From NCBI RefSeq assembly GCF_026627505.1, contig NZ_JAPNLK010000002.1, positions 120,061-184,060 of the forward strand: 64,000 nt of DNA, read 5' to 3'. Of this stretch, positions 24,153 through 32,766 are shown in pieces. Within the stretch, counting starts at the first letter, position 1. Each line of letters begins with the position of its first letter. The position numbers and the translations under genes were made by a program. The notes under the pieces are model-generated. The model searched no databases. It was not told the DNA's origin and saw only the letters and a list, made by a program, of their open reading frames with translations. This DNA is from Streptomyces sp. H27-H5 (GTDB lineage: Bacteria; Actinomycetota; Actinomycetes; Streptomycetales; Streptomycetaceae).

Positions 24153-24344
24153 GGTGCGCCTCCCTTGGTGGCTCGGACCGAGAATAGAACAAACGTTCCC
24201 ATGATCGTGCGGGCGGAATCCGGCCGACGGGCGGGACCGTGCCACCCGCCCCGGTCCACGTCCCGTCCGCCCCGGATTTGGGCCCCCGCCCCGGAGGTGG
24301 TTGTCTAGCCGCGACGAGCGGACACAACTGCTGGAGGAACAGCT

Positions 24345-24788
24345 ATGGCGCAGGTCGAGGCCACCACGGAGCGGATCATCGCGGCCGACGCGGAGACCGT
24401 GTTCGACGCGCTGGCGGACTACTCGGTGACCCGGGGCAAGCTGCTCCCCGAGCACTACAGCGAGTACGAGGTGCGCGAGGGCGGCGACGGCGAGGGCACC
24501 CTGGTCCACTGGAAGCTCCAGGCGACCAGCAAGCGGGTGCGCGACTGCCTGCTGGAGGTCACCGAGCCCACCGACGGTCAGCTCGTGGAGAAGGACCGCA
24601 ACTCCTCCATGGTCACCACCTGGACGGTGACCCCGGCCGGCGAGGGCAGCGCCAAGGTGGTCGTCGGCACCGTCTGGAACGGCGCGGGCGGCATCGGCGG
24701 CTTCTTCGAGCGCACCTTCGCCCCCAAGGGCCTCGCGCGCATCCACGACACCCTGCTCGCCAACCTGGCCGGCGAAGTCGAGGGCTGA
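24345..24788 (+). CDS. SRPBCC/START-like small-molecule-binding protein
   Basis: The 147-residue protein has the beginning typical of the polyketide-cyclase/SRPBCC fold (TTERIIAADAETVFDALADY), alternating beta-strands, and a long C-terminal helix (GGFFERTFAPKGLARIHDTLLANL). Such proteins form a deep hydrophobic pocket and act as binding proteins or, rarely, cyclases. No catalytic residue can be assigned. GGAGGAACAGCT immediately precedes the ATG. It stands alone between a divergent radical SAM gene and the peptide operon, whose start is 197 bp away. Confidence 0.85.
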   Translation: MAQVEATTERIIAADAETVFDALADYSVTRGKLLPEHYSEYEVREGGDGEGTLVHWKLQATSKRVRDCLLEVTEPTDGQLVEKDRNSSMVTTWTVTPAGEGSAKVVVGTVWNGAGGIGGFFERTFAPKGLARIHDTLLANLAGEVEG

Positions 24789-24985
24789 GCAAGGCCGTTG
24801 CCCGCCGTCGGTGTCGGGCGGCTCACCGGTTCGGGTGGATTTCCGTCCGGGGGGTGAGCCGCCGGAACCCGGGGCGGGAGAGGCCCGGGCGGCGTGGGTC
24901 AGGCAGGATCCGCAGGAGACGGCCTAGGGTGAAGGATCCGCGGCCCGGCCCACCGGGGACGCGGCCCGACCCACCGGGGGACCCG

Positions 24986-25819
24986 ATGAAGATCCTCGTC
25001 TCCGCCGACATGGAGGGCGCCACCGGCGTCACCTGGCCCGCCGACGTGCTGCCCGGCACCCCCCAGTGGGAGCGCTGCCGGTCGATGTTCACCTCCGACG
25101 TGAACGCCGCCGTGCTCGGTTTCTACGACGGCGGCGCCGACCGGGTCCTCGTCAACGAGGCCCACTGGACCATGCGGAACCTCCTCCTGGAGAAGCTCGA
25201 CGCCCGCGCCGAGATGCTCACCGGCCGGCACAAGTCGCTCTCCATGGTCGAGGGGGTCCAGCACGGCGACGTGGACGGCATCGCCTTCGTCGGCTACCAC
25301 ACCGGGGCCGGCACGGAGGGCGTCCTCGCCCACACCTACCTCGCGAACTCGATCACCGGGGTCTGGGTCAACGGGGTGCGCGCCAGCGAGGGGCTGCTCA
25401 ACGCCCACGTCGTCGCCGAGTACGGAGTCCCGGTCATCCTCGTCACCGGCGACGACCTGACCTGTGTCGACGCCGCCGGCTACGCCCCGGACGCGGTGAC
25501 CGTCGCCGTCAAGGACCACGTCTCGCGGTACGCGGCCGTCTGCCGCACGCCGGCCCGCACGGCCGCCGACATCCGGGCCGCCGCGACGGAGGCCGTCGCC
25601 CTCGCGGTCCGCCACGAGCCCGTGGTGGGCGGCCCGTTCACGGTGGAACTGGAGTTCGACGCCGAGCACCTGGGCCTGGCCGCCACCGTGGTACCCGGGG
25701 TCGAACGTTCGGGCGAGCGCAGGGTCGCGTACACCAACGAGACGATGTACGAGGGGATCCGGACCTTCAAGGCGGTCACGACGGTCGTCTCGGCGGCTGT
25801 GGAGGAGCAGTATGGCTGA
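24986..25819 (+). CDS. M55-family metallopeptidase, DppA-like D-aminopeptidase
   Basis: The 277-residue protein opens with KILVSADMEGATGV, the Asp/Glu metal-ligand block of the M55 (DppA) family. Further conserved histidines are in NEAHWTMRN and GYHTGAGTEG, and an acidic ligand is in ASEGLLNAHVVAEYGVPV. DppA of Bacillus is a zinc D-aminopeptidase that forms a decameric ring. Here it heads a three-gene unit with an M20 peptidase (8-nt overlap) and an S9 peptidase, suggesting intracellular breakdown of dipeptides, including those from peptidoglycan turnover. Start chosen at ATG 24986, where homology begins, after GGGGGACCCG. Confidence 0.9.
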   Translation: MKILVSADMEGATGVTWPADVLPGTPQWERCRSMFTSDVNAAVLGFYDGGADRVLVNEAHWTMRNLLLEKLDARAEMLTGRHKSLSMVEGVQHGDVDGIAFVGYHTGAGTEGVLAHTYLANSITGVWVNGVRASEGLLNAHVVAEYGVPVILVTGDDLTCVDAAGYAPDAVTVAVKDHVSRYAAVCRTPARTAADIRAAATEAVALAVRHEPVVGGPFTVELEFDAEHLGLAATVVPGVERSGERRVAYTNETMYEGIRTFKAVTTVVSAAVEEQYG

Positions 25820-27167
25820 CATGCACGCAACGGAGACCCGCCCCCGTGAAGCCGTGGACCCCACGGCGCTCGACGAGGTGGTCGACTACACCTCCGGCCT
25901 CATCCGCATCGACACCACCAATCGCGGCGGTGGCGACTGCCGCGAGCGGCCGGCCGCCGAGTACGTCGCCGAACGGCTCGCCGGCGCGGGCCTGGAACCG
26001 GTCCTGCTCGAACGCACCCCGGGCCGCACCAACGTCGTGGCCCGGATCGAGGGCAGCGACCCCGGCGCCGACGCCCTCCTGGTCCACGGCCACCTCGACG
26101 TGGTGCCCGCCGAGGCCGCCGACTGGACCGTGCACCCCTTCTCCGGCGAGATCCGCGACGGCGTCGTCTGGGGCCGCGGCGCCGTCGACATGAAGAACAT
26201 GGACGCGATGGTGCTGTCCGTCGTACGGGCCTGGGCGCGGGCGGGCGTGAAGCCGCGCCGCGACATCGTGATCGCGTACACCGCCGACGAGGAGGACAGC
26301 GCGATCGACGGATCGGGCTTCCTCGCCGACCACCACCCGGAGCTCTTCGAGGGCTGTACGGAGGGGCTGAGCGAGTCCGGCGCCTTCACCGTCCACCCCG
26401 CCCCCGGCCGGTCCCTCTACCCGATCGCCGCCGGCGAGCGGGGCACCGCGTGGCTGAAGCTGACCGCGCACGGCACCGCCGGGCACGGCTCCAAGCCCAA
26501 CCGGGCCAATGCCGTCAGCCGGCTCGCCGCCGCCGTCACCAGGATCGGCGAGTACGAGTGGCCGGTACGCCTCACCGACACCGTGACCGCCTGCATCACC
26601 GAACTCGCCGCCCTGGAAGGCCTGTCGGTGGACCCGCGCGGCGAGGACCTCGACCTGACGGAGCTGCTCGCCGCGCTCGGCCCGGCCGCCGCCCTCGTGC
26701 AGGCCACCGTGCGACAGAGCGCCAACCCGACCATGCTCAGCGCCGGTTACAAGCTGAACGTGATCCCGGGCCAGGCCACCGCCTACGTGGACGGCCGCAC
26801 CCTCCCCGGCGGGGAGGCCGAGTTCATCGCCACCCTCGACGCGCTCACCGGCCCCGACGTGCACTGGGAGTTCCACCACCGCGAGGTGGCGCTCGAAGCC
26901 CCCGTGGGCGGAAGGACGTTCGGGATCCTGCGCGAGGCCGTCGAGCACTTCGACCCCGAAGGACACGTGGTCCCGTTCTGCATGGCGGGCGGCACCGACG
27001 CCAAGCAGTTCTCCCGGCTCGGCATCACCGGCTACGGCTACTCCCCGCTCAAGCTGCCGCCCGGCTTCGACTACTGGTCCCTCTTCCACGGCGTGGACGA
27101 ACGGGTCCCGGTCGACGCCCTGCACTTCGGCGTCCGCGTCCTCGACCGCGCCCTGCGCGCGCTGTGA
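25812..27167 (+). CDS. M20-family metallopeptidase/amidohydrolase
   Basis: The 451-residue protein has the paired-metal signature: His in LLVHGHLDVVPAE, bridging Asp in WGRGAVDMKNMD, and the catalytic Glu pair in YTADEEDSAIDG. A dimerisation domain is inserted between about residues 200 and 330. The last histidine ligand is likely in FHGVDERVPVDAL. Such enzymes hydrolyse dipeptides or N-acylated amino acids. It overlaps the M55 gene by 8 nt and has a strong GGAGGAGCAG site within that gene's end, so the two are translationally coupled. Confidence 0.92.
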   Translation: MADMHATETRPREAVDPTALDEVVDYTSGLIRIDTTNRGGGDCRERPAAEYVAERLAGAGLEPVLLERTPGRTNVVARIEGSDPGADALLVHGHLDVVPAEAADWTVHPFSGEIRDGVVWGRGAVDMKNMDAMVLSVVRAWARAGVKPRRDIVIAYTADEEDSAIDGSGFLADHHPELFEGCTEGLSESGAFTVHPAPGRSLYPIAAGERGTAWLKLTAHGTAGHGSKPNRANAVSRLAAAVTRIGEYEWPVRLTDTVTACITELAALEGLSVDPRGEDLDLTELLAALGPAAALVQATVRQSANPTMLSAGYKLNVIPGQATAYVDGRTLPGGEAEFIATLDALTGPDVHWEFHHREVALEAPVGGRTFGILREAVEHFDPEGHVVPFCMAGGTDAKQFSRLGITGYGYSPLKLPPGFDYWSLFHGVDERVPVDALHFGVRVLDRALRAL

Positions 27168-27177
27168 CGGGGACCCG

Positions 27178-29172
27178 GTGATGGCGCCCCTCACCCCGTC
27201 CCGGCCCTACGGCGGCTGGCCCTCGCCCATCGACGCCGCGCTCGCCGCCGCACTCGACGGGCGGCCCGAGTACGTGGGCACCATCGGCCCCGAGGTGTGG
27301 TGGACCGAGCCGAGGCCGGAGGAGGAGGGCCGCCGGACCCTCGTCCGGCGCCCCGCCGACGGCCGGCCCGAACGGTCCGTGCTGCCCGCGCCCTGGAACG
27401 TCCGCAGCAGGGTCACCGAGTACGGGGGACGCCCCTGGGCCGGCGTCGAACGGGATTCCGGCGGACCGCTGTTGGTCTTCGTCCACTTCGCCGACCAGAG
27501 GTTGTACGCGTACGAACCGGACGCGCCCGGCGCCCCGGCCCCCCGACCGCTCACCCCCGTGGGCACGGTCGGCGGCGGGCTGCGCTGGGCCGACCCGGTG
27601 CTGCGCGGCGACGAGGTCTGGTGCGTGCTGGAGGAGTTCACCGGACCCGCGCCGACCGACGTGCGGCGCGTCCTGGCCGCCGTACCCCTGGACGGCTCGG
27701 CCGCCGAGGACCGCGACGCCGTGCGCGAACTCACCGACGACCGGCACCGGTTCACCACCGGCCCCCGACTCTCCCCGGACGGGCGCACCGTGGCCCGACT
27801 CGTCTGGGACCACCCCCGGATGCCCTGGGACGGGACGGAGCTGCTGCTCGCCGAGGTCACCGGCGACGGTGCGATCGGCGCCCCCCGCACCGTGCTCGGC
27901 GGACCCGACGAGGCCGTGGCCCAGGTGGAGTGGGCCGCCGACGGGACGCTCCTCGCGGTGAGCGACCGGGGCGGCTGGTGGAACCCGTACCGGGTCGACC
28001 CGCACAGCGGCGAGGCCGTCAACCTGTGCCCCCGCGAAGAGGAGTTCGGCGGGCCGCTGTGGAAACCGGGACTGAGCTGGCTGGCCCCGCTCCCGGACGG
28101 GCTCGTCGCCGTCCTGCACGGCCAGGGCTCCTCGGTGCTCGGCGTACTCGACCCCGAGAGCGGCGACCTGGTGGACGCCGCCGGACCCTGGACGGCCTGG
28201 CAACCCACCCTGGCCGTCAGCGACTCCCGGGTCTTCGGGGTCGCCGCCAGCCCGCGCAGCGGCTACGAGGTCGTGGAACTCGACACCGCGACCGGCCACG
28301 CCCGGGTCATCGGCGCCCGGGCGGCCGACCCCGTCGACCCGTCCTACTACCCCGAGCCGCAGAGCCGGACCTTCACCGGCCCGGACGACCGCGAGATCCA
28401 CGCCCACGTCTACCCGCCGCACCACCCGGACCGGCCGGCCCCCGCCGACGAACTGCCCCCGTACGTGGTGTGGGTGCACGGCGGTCCCACCGACCACGTA
28501 CCGCCCGTACTGGACCTGCACATCGCCTACTTCACCTCGCGCGGCATCGGCGTCGTCGAGGTCAACTACGGCGGCTCCACCGGCTACGGCCGCGCCTACC
28601 GGGAGCGGCTGCGCGAGCAGTGGGGCGTGGTGGACGTGGAGGACTGCGCGGCCGTGGCCCGCGCCCTGGCCGCCGAGGGCACCGCCGACCCGGACCGGCT
28701 CGCGATCCGCGGCGGCAGCGCCGGCGGCTGGACCGCCGCGGCCTCCCTGGCCGCCACCGACCTGTACGCCTGCGCGGCGATCATCTACCCCGTGCTGGAC
28801 CTGCGCGGCTTCGCGGCCGAGACGCACGACCTGGAATCCCGCTACATCGACGGCCTCGCCGGGCCGCCGGCAACCCTCGACCTGCTCAACCGCGAACGCT
28901 CCCCGGTGGCCCGCGCCGACCGGATCACCGCGCCCTTCGTCCTGCTCCAGGGCCTCGACGACCCGATCTGCCCGCCGGCCCAGGCCGAACGGCTCCTCGC
29001 CGCCCTGCGGGGTCGGGCCGTGCCGCACGCCTACGTGACCTTCGAGGGCGAGGGCCACGGCTTCCGCCGCGCGGACACCATGGTCCGCGCCCTGGAAGCG
29101 GAGCTGTCGCTCTACGCGCAGGTGTTCGGGATCGAGCGGACGGACGTGCCGCGGCTGCCACTGGAGCCGTGA
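27178..29172 (+). CDS. S9-family prolyl oligopeptidase-like serine peptidase
   Basis: The 664-residue protein has an N-terminal beta-propeller region (about 1-400) and a C-terminal alpha/beta-hydrolase domain. The nucleophile Ser is in IRGGSAGGWTAA, the acid in LLQGLDDPICPP and the His in FEGEGHGFRRADT. The oxyanion segment is PPYVVWVHGGPTDHV. Such enzymes cut short peptides or acylated N-termini in the cytoplasm; no signal peptide is present. It lies 10 nt after the M20 gene and completes the M55-M20-S9 peptide-degradation unit. GTG at 27178 and ATG at 27181 are equivalent candidate starts. Confidence 0.93.
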   Translation: MMAPLTPSRPYGGWPSPIDAALAAALDGRPEYVGTIGPEVWWTEPRPEEEGRRTLVRRPADGRPERSVLPAPWNVRSRVTEYGGRPWAGVERDSGGPLLVFVHFADQRLYAYEPDAPGAPAPRPLTPVGTVGGGLRWADPVLRGDEVWCVLEEFTGPAPTDVRRVLAAVPLDGSAAEDRDAVRELTDDRHRFTTGPRLSPDGRTVARLVWDHPRMPWDGTELLLAEVTGDGAIGAPRTVLGGPDEAVAQVEWAADGTLLAVSDRGGWWNPYRVDPHSGEAVNLCPREEEFGGPLWKPGLSWLAPLPDGLVAVLHGQGSSVLGVLDPESGDLVDAAGPWTAWQPTLAVSDSRVFGVAASPRSGYEVVELDTATGHARVIGARAADPVDPSYYPEPQSRTFTGPDDREIHAHVYPPHHPDRPAPADELPPYVVWVHGGPTDHVPPVLDLHIAYFTSRGIGVVEVNYGGSTGYGRAYRERLREQWGVVDVEDCAAVARALAAEGTADPDRLAIRGGSAGGWTAAASLAATDLYACAAIIYPVLDLRGFAAETHDLESRYIDGLAGPPATLDLLNRERSPVARADRITAPFVLLQGLDDPICPPAQAERLLAALRGRAVPHAYVTFEGEGHGFRRADTMVRALEAELSLYAQVFGIERTDVPRLPLEP

Positions 29173-29207
29173 GGGACCCGCCGCGGTCGCTCCTCTAGCC
29201 TGGACCG

Positions 29208-29783
29208 ATGTCTCAAGTCACCTACCTCGACGAGGGGAACAGGGTCGGGATCAGGCCCTTCCGGCCGGCCGACGGGCCCGAGTTCGTCACCCGCGTCCAC
29301 GAGAGCCGCGCACTGCACCACCCCTGGATGTTCCCGCCCGACACCATCGAGGCGTACGAACCCTGGGCGGCCCGCCTCGGCGACGGCGACAGCCGGGTCG
29401 GATTCCTCGTCTGCGAGCGCGCAGGCGGGGCCATCGCCGGATTCGTCAACGTCAACAACATCGTCCGCGGGGGCTTCCAGTGCGGAGCCCTCGGCTACGC
29501 CGCCTTCGCCCACGCCGCCGGCCGGGGACTCCTCGGCGAGGCCCTCGACCTGGTGATCCGACACGCCTTCGCACCCGCCGGCCAGGGCCTCGCACTGCAC
29601 CGCCTGGAGGCGAACGTCCAGCCCGGCAACGCCGCCTCCCTCGCCCTCGTGCGCGGCCGCGGCTTCCGCATGGAGGGCCTCTCCCCGGACTTCCTGCACA
29701 TCGACGGGGCCTGGCGCGATCACGAGCGCTGGGCCCTGACCGCCGAAATGTCTGGTCCCGGGGGTACGCGTCGCCCAGGATGA
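29208..29783 (+). CDS. GNAT-family acetyltransferase, RimJ/RimL type
   Basis: The 191-residue protein has the RimJ/L-type acetyl-CoA-binding core: AGFVNVNNIVRGGFQCGALGY, AAGRGLLGEALDLVIRHAF, and HRLEANVQPGNAASLALVRG. Members acetylate N-terminal amines of ribosomal proteins or small molecules; the acceptor here is not identifiable. It begins 35 nt after the S9 peptidase and ends 4 nt before the arginase-family gene, so it is probably part of a longer co-transcribed block. Confidence 0.88.
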   Translation: MSQVTYLDEGNRVGIRPFRPADGPEFVTRVHESRALHHPWMFPPDTIEAYEPWAARLGDGDSRVGFLVCERAGGAIAGFVNVNNIVRGGFQCGALGYAAFAHAAGRGLLGEALDLVIRHAFAPAGQGLALHRLEANVQPGNAASLALVRGRGFRMEGLSPDFLHIDGAWRDHERWALTAEMSGPGGTRRPG

Positions 29784-29787
29784 GGGC

Positions 29788-30687
29788 ATGCGAACCATCG
29801 TGTTGCTCGACGCCCCCTCCAACCTGGGCCTGCGCCCGCCCGCGCCCGGCACCGTACCCGGGGTCTACAAGCTGGCGGGAGCCCTGCGCGAACAGGGGCT
29901 CCTCGCCCGGCTCGGCGCGCGCGAGGGCGGGGTCGTCGTCCCGCCGCGCTACGACCGGGGCGACTGGAAGGAGGGCGACGGGGTCTTCCACGCCGACGCC
30001 CTCGCCCGCTACACCCTCGCCCTCGCCGACCGCATCGAGGCGCACCTGCGGGACGGGGAGTTCCCCGTCGTGCTCGGCGGGGACTGCTCGATCCAACTCG
30101 GCGCCGCACTGGCCATGCGGCGCCTCGGCCGCTACGGACTGGCCGCCGTCGACGGCTCCGCGGACTTCCGCCACCCCGGGAACACCGCGGTCAACGGGCC
30201 CGTCGGCGCCGCCGGCGGCGAGGAGCTGGCCCTGTCCACCGGACGCGGCCAGGCCGACCTCGCCGACCTCGAAGGGCTCCGCCCGTACCTGCGCGACGAG
30301 GACGTGCGCCTCTTCGGCGTCCGCGATGGCGACGAGGACCTCCCGGAGCTGCGCGCCGCCGGGATCCAGGTCGCCACCGTCGGGGAGATCCGCGAACGCG
30401 GCGCCGGCCCCGTCGCCCGGGACGCCCTGGAGGGACTCCACCCGCCGGACACGGCCGGCTTCTGGGTGCACCTCGACGCCGACGTCCTGGACCCCAGCGT
30501 GATGCCGGCCGTCGACAGCCCCGACCCGGGCGGACTGATTCCCGACGAACTCGCCGAACTGCTCGGGGTGTTGGCCCGATCGCCGCGCTGCGTCGGCCTC
30601 AACGTCACGATCTACGACCCGGACCTGGACCCCGACGGGCGCGCGGGGGCCCTGCTCGCCGACCTGGTGGCGGGAGCGTTCGCCTGA
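29788..30687 (+). CDS. Arginase-superfamily protein with altered metal site
   Basis: The 299-residue protein has the ureohydrolase fold landmarks in order, but two of the four key manganese-site motifs are changed. The usual GGDHS reads VVLGGDCSIQLG (Cys100 replaces His), and the usual DAHxD reads VDGSADF (Ser124 replaces His, with Asp122 and Asp126 kept). HLDADVLDP near residues 228-236 retains both aspartates. Classical members hydrolyse arginine, agmatine or formiminoglutamate with two Mn2+. Loss of both histidines implies changed or absent metal binding. ATG at 29788 is preceded by AGGATGAGGG. The fold is secure, the reaction unknown. Confidence 0.85.
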   Translation: MRTIVLLDAPSNLGLRPPAPGTVPGVYKLAGALREQGLLARLGAREGGVVVPPRYDRGDWKEGDGVFHADALARYTLALADRIEAHLRDGEFPVVLGGDCSIQLGAALAMRRLGRYGLAAVDGSADFRHPGNTAVNGPVGAAGGEELALSTGRGQADLADLEGLRPYLRDEDVRLFGVRDGDEDLPELRAAGIQVATVGEIRERGAGPVARDALEGLHPPDTAGFWVHLDADVLDPSVMPAVDSPDPGGLIPDELAELLGVLARSPRCVGLNVTIYDPDLDPDGRAGALLADLVAGAFA

Positions 30688-30789
30688 CACCGATCGCGTC
30701 ACCCGCAGGCCAGGGCTTTGCGTAATCCTGACCGGTGGTGATCCGCGGAACCCCTGTGCACCGACCCCCGTGGCGTGTTCCATTCCTTC

Positions 30790-32766
30790 ATGGCCACCAC
30801 CGTCCGACGCGCCGTACTGACCCTCCCCGGAGCCCCGTTGGGCCCCGAGAACCCACTGCCCGCCCTGCGCGCGCCCGACGGGGTGCACGAACTGGACGAG
30901 CGGTCGCGCCGGGGACTGCCCCGCGACATGGCACGGCAGATCGGCTACGAGCCGCTGCGCTCGCTGCTTCCCGTCCGGATCCGCGACGGCTACGGACGGG
31001 AGCGGGCGCAACGCGAGTACGAGGCGATCGTCATCGAGAACGCGCACCTGCGCGTCACCGTGCTGCCCGGGCTCGGCGGCCGGATCCACTCCCTCGTCCA
31101 CCTGCCGACGGGACGCGAACTCCTCTACCGCAACCCGGTGTTCCAACCCGCCAACTTCGCCCTCAACGGCGCCTGGTTCTCCGGTGGCGTCGAATGGAAC
31201 ATCGGCGCCACCGGGCACGGCGCCCTCGCCTGCGCCCCGCTGCACGCCGCGCTCGTCCCCGGGCCCGACGGCGCCGCGATGCTGCGGCTGTGGGAATGGG
31301 AACGGCTGCGCGAGACCCCGTTCCAGGTGGACCTGTGGCTGCCCGAGGACTCGGAGTTCCTGTACGTCGGCGTCCGCGTGCGCAACCCGCACGAGCGACC
31401 CGCGCCCCTCTACTGGTGGTCCAACATCGCCGTCCCCGAGGACGCCGGCACCCGTGTCCTCGCCCCGGCGGACGAGGCCTGGCACTTCGGGTACGAACGC
31501 GAGCTGCGCCGTGTCCCCGTACCGGAGTGGGAGGGCGTCGACCGCACGTACCCGCTGCGCGGCACGTACCCGGCCGACTACTTCTACGAGGTCCAGGACA
31601 CGGACCGCCCCTGGATCGCCTCGCTCGACGCCGACGGGCGCGGGCTCGTCCAGAGTTCGACCGGACGGTTGCGCGGACGCAAGCTCTTCACGTGGGGCGC
31701 GGGCACCGGCGGCCGGCGCTGGCAGGAGTGGCTGACGGAACCGGGCACGGTCGGCTACGCCGAGATCCAGGCCGGCCTGGCCCGCACCCAACTCGAACAC
31801 GTACGCCTCGACGCCGGCGCGGAGTTCAGCTGGCTGGAGGCGTACGGAGCCCTGTCGGCGGACGCCTCGACGGTGCACGGCAACGACTGGGACGCCGCCC
31901 GCGCCGCGGCCGGTACGGCCCTGGAGACGGCGCTGCCCCGGCAGCGGCTGGACGCGGCGTACGAGGCGTGGCGGGGCTGCGCCGACACCGAACCGGGCGA
32001 GCGGCTCGCGACGGGCTCCGGCTGGGGCGCACTGGAGGTGCTGCGCTCGGGCTTCAAGCTGCCCGGCACCCCCTTCGAGGAATCGACCCTCGGGGAGGAG
32101 CAGGCCCCCTGGCTGGAGTTGTGGCGCTCCGGGGCGTTCCCCCGGCCCAAACGGGCCGCCCCGCCCGGCCCCAGTCTGGTCGCCCCGCACTGGCGGGACA
32201 TGCTGGAGACCGCGCCTGCCGACCCGCTGACCGAGTACCACCTGGGCGTGGCCCAGTGGCATGCCGGTGACATCGCCCAGGCCGTGCGCAGTTGGGAGCG
32301 CGGGCTCGCGCCGGCGCCGTCGCGGTGGCCGCTGCTGAGGTGCCTGGCGGAGGCCGACGCGCTGGCCGGCCACCTCGACCGGGCTGCCGACCGCTACACG
32401 GAGGCGTTCGCGAGCCTGGCCGACGAGAGCGGAGGAGACGCCGGTTGGCCGGCCGCCGAGTCCGCGCTCGGGCGGGAGGCGATGACCGCCCTGCTGGCGG
32501 CCGGCCAACCGGCCCGGGCCCGCGCGGTGTGGGACCGACTGCGGCCGGCGCAGCGCGAGGAGGGCCGCTTCCGGCTCCTCGCGGCGCGGCTCCTCGCGGC
32601 GGAGGGCCATGTGGCCGCGGCCCGCCGCGTCTTCGAGGAGGGCCTCGAACTGGCCGACCTCCGGGAAGGGGAGGAGACCCTGACCGAGGTGTGGGCCACG
32701 CTCACCGACCGCCCGCTGCCACCCGCGTACGACTTCCGCATGCGCCCGCCGAAACCGTCCCCGTGA
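30790..32766 (+). CDS. DUF5107 protein with C-terminal TPR-like repeats
   Basis: The 658-residue protein begins with a large beta-sandwich domain of the DUF5107/aldose-epimerase-like type: IENAHLRVTVLPGLGGRIHSLVHL, ELLYRNPVFQPANF, SGGVEWNIGATGHGALACAP. TPR-like helical pairs follow from about residue 480 (DPLTEYHLGVAQWHAGDIAQAV, LAEADALAGHLDRAADRYTEAF). This architecture occurs in proteins suspected to act on carbohydrates, but no reaction is established that I know of. ATG at 30790 (MATTVRR) is preferred to GTG at 30775. Its end overlaps the convergent serine hydrolase gene by 65 bp. Confidence 0.82.
   Translation: MATTVRRAVLTLPGAPLGPENPLPALRAPDGVHELDERSRRGLPRDMARQIGYEPLRSLLPVRIRDGYGRERAQREYEAIVIENAHLRVTVLPGLGGRIHSLVHLPTGRELLYRNPVFQPANFALNGAWFSGGVEWNIGATGHGALACAPLHAALVPGPDGAAMLRLWEWERLRETPFQVDLWLPEDSEFLYVGVRVRNPHERPAPLYWWSNIAVPEDAGTRVLAPADEAWHFGYERELRRVPVPEWEGVDRTYPLRGTYPADYFYEVQDTDRPWIASLDADGRGLVQSSTGRLRGRKLFTWGAGTGGRRWQEWLTEPGTVGYAEIQAGLARTQLEHVRLDAGAEFSWLEAYGALSADASTVHGNDWDAARAAAGTALETALPRQRLDAAYEAWRGCADTEPGERLATGSGWGALEVLRSGFKLPGTPFEESTLGEEQAPWLELWRSGAFPRPKRAAPPGPSLVAPHWRDMLETAPADPLTEYHLGVAQWHAGDIAQAVRSWERGLAPAPSRWPLLRCLAEADALAGHLDRAADRYTEAFASLADESGGDAGWPAAESALGREAMTALLAAGQPARARAVWDRLRPAQREEGRFRLLAARLLAAEGHVAAARRVFEEGLELADLREGEETLTEVWATLTDRPLPPAYDFRMRPPKPSP

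Noticed and set aside
30688..30789. Extra upstream start of the DUF5107 protein at GTG 30775
   Set aside because: It adds only five residues and lacks better spacing to a ribosome-binding site than the ATG at 30790.
29452..32610. Open frame of about 1,050 codons on the minus strand
   Set aside because: Antisense to GNAT, arginase-family and DUF5107 genes; no domain features.
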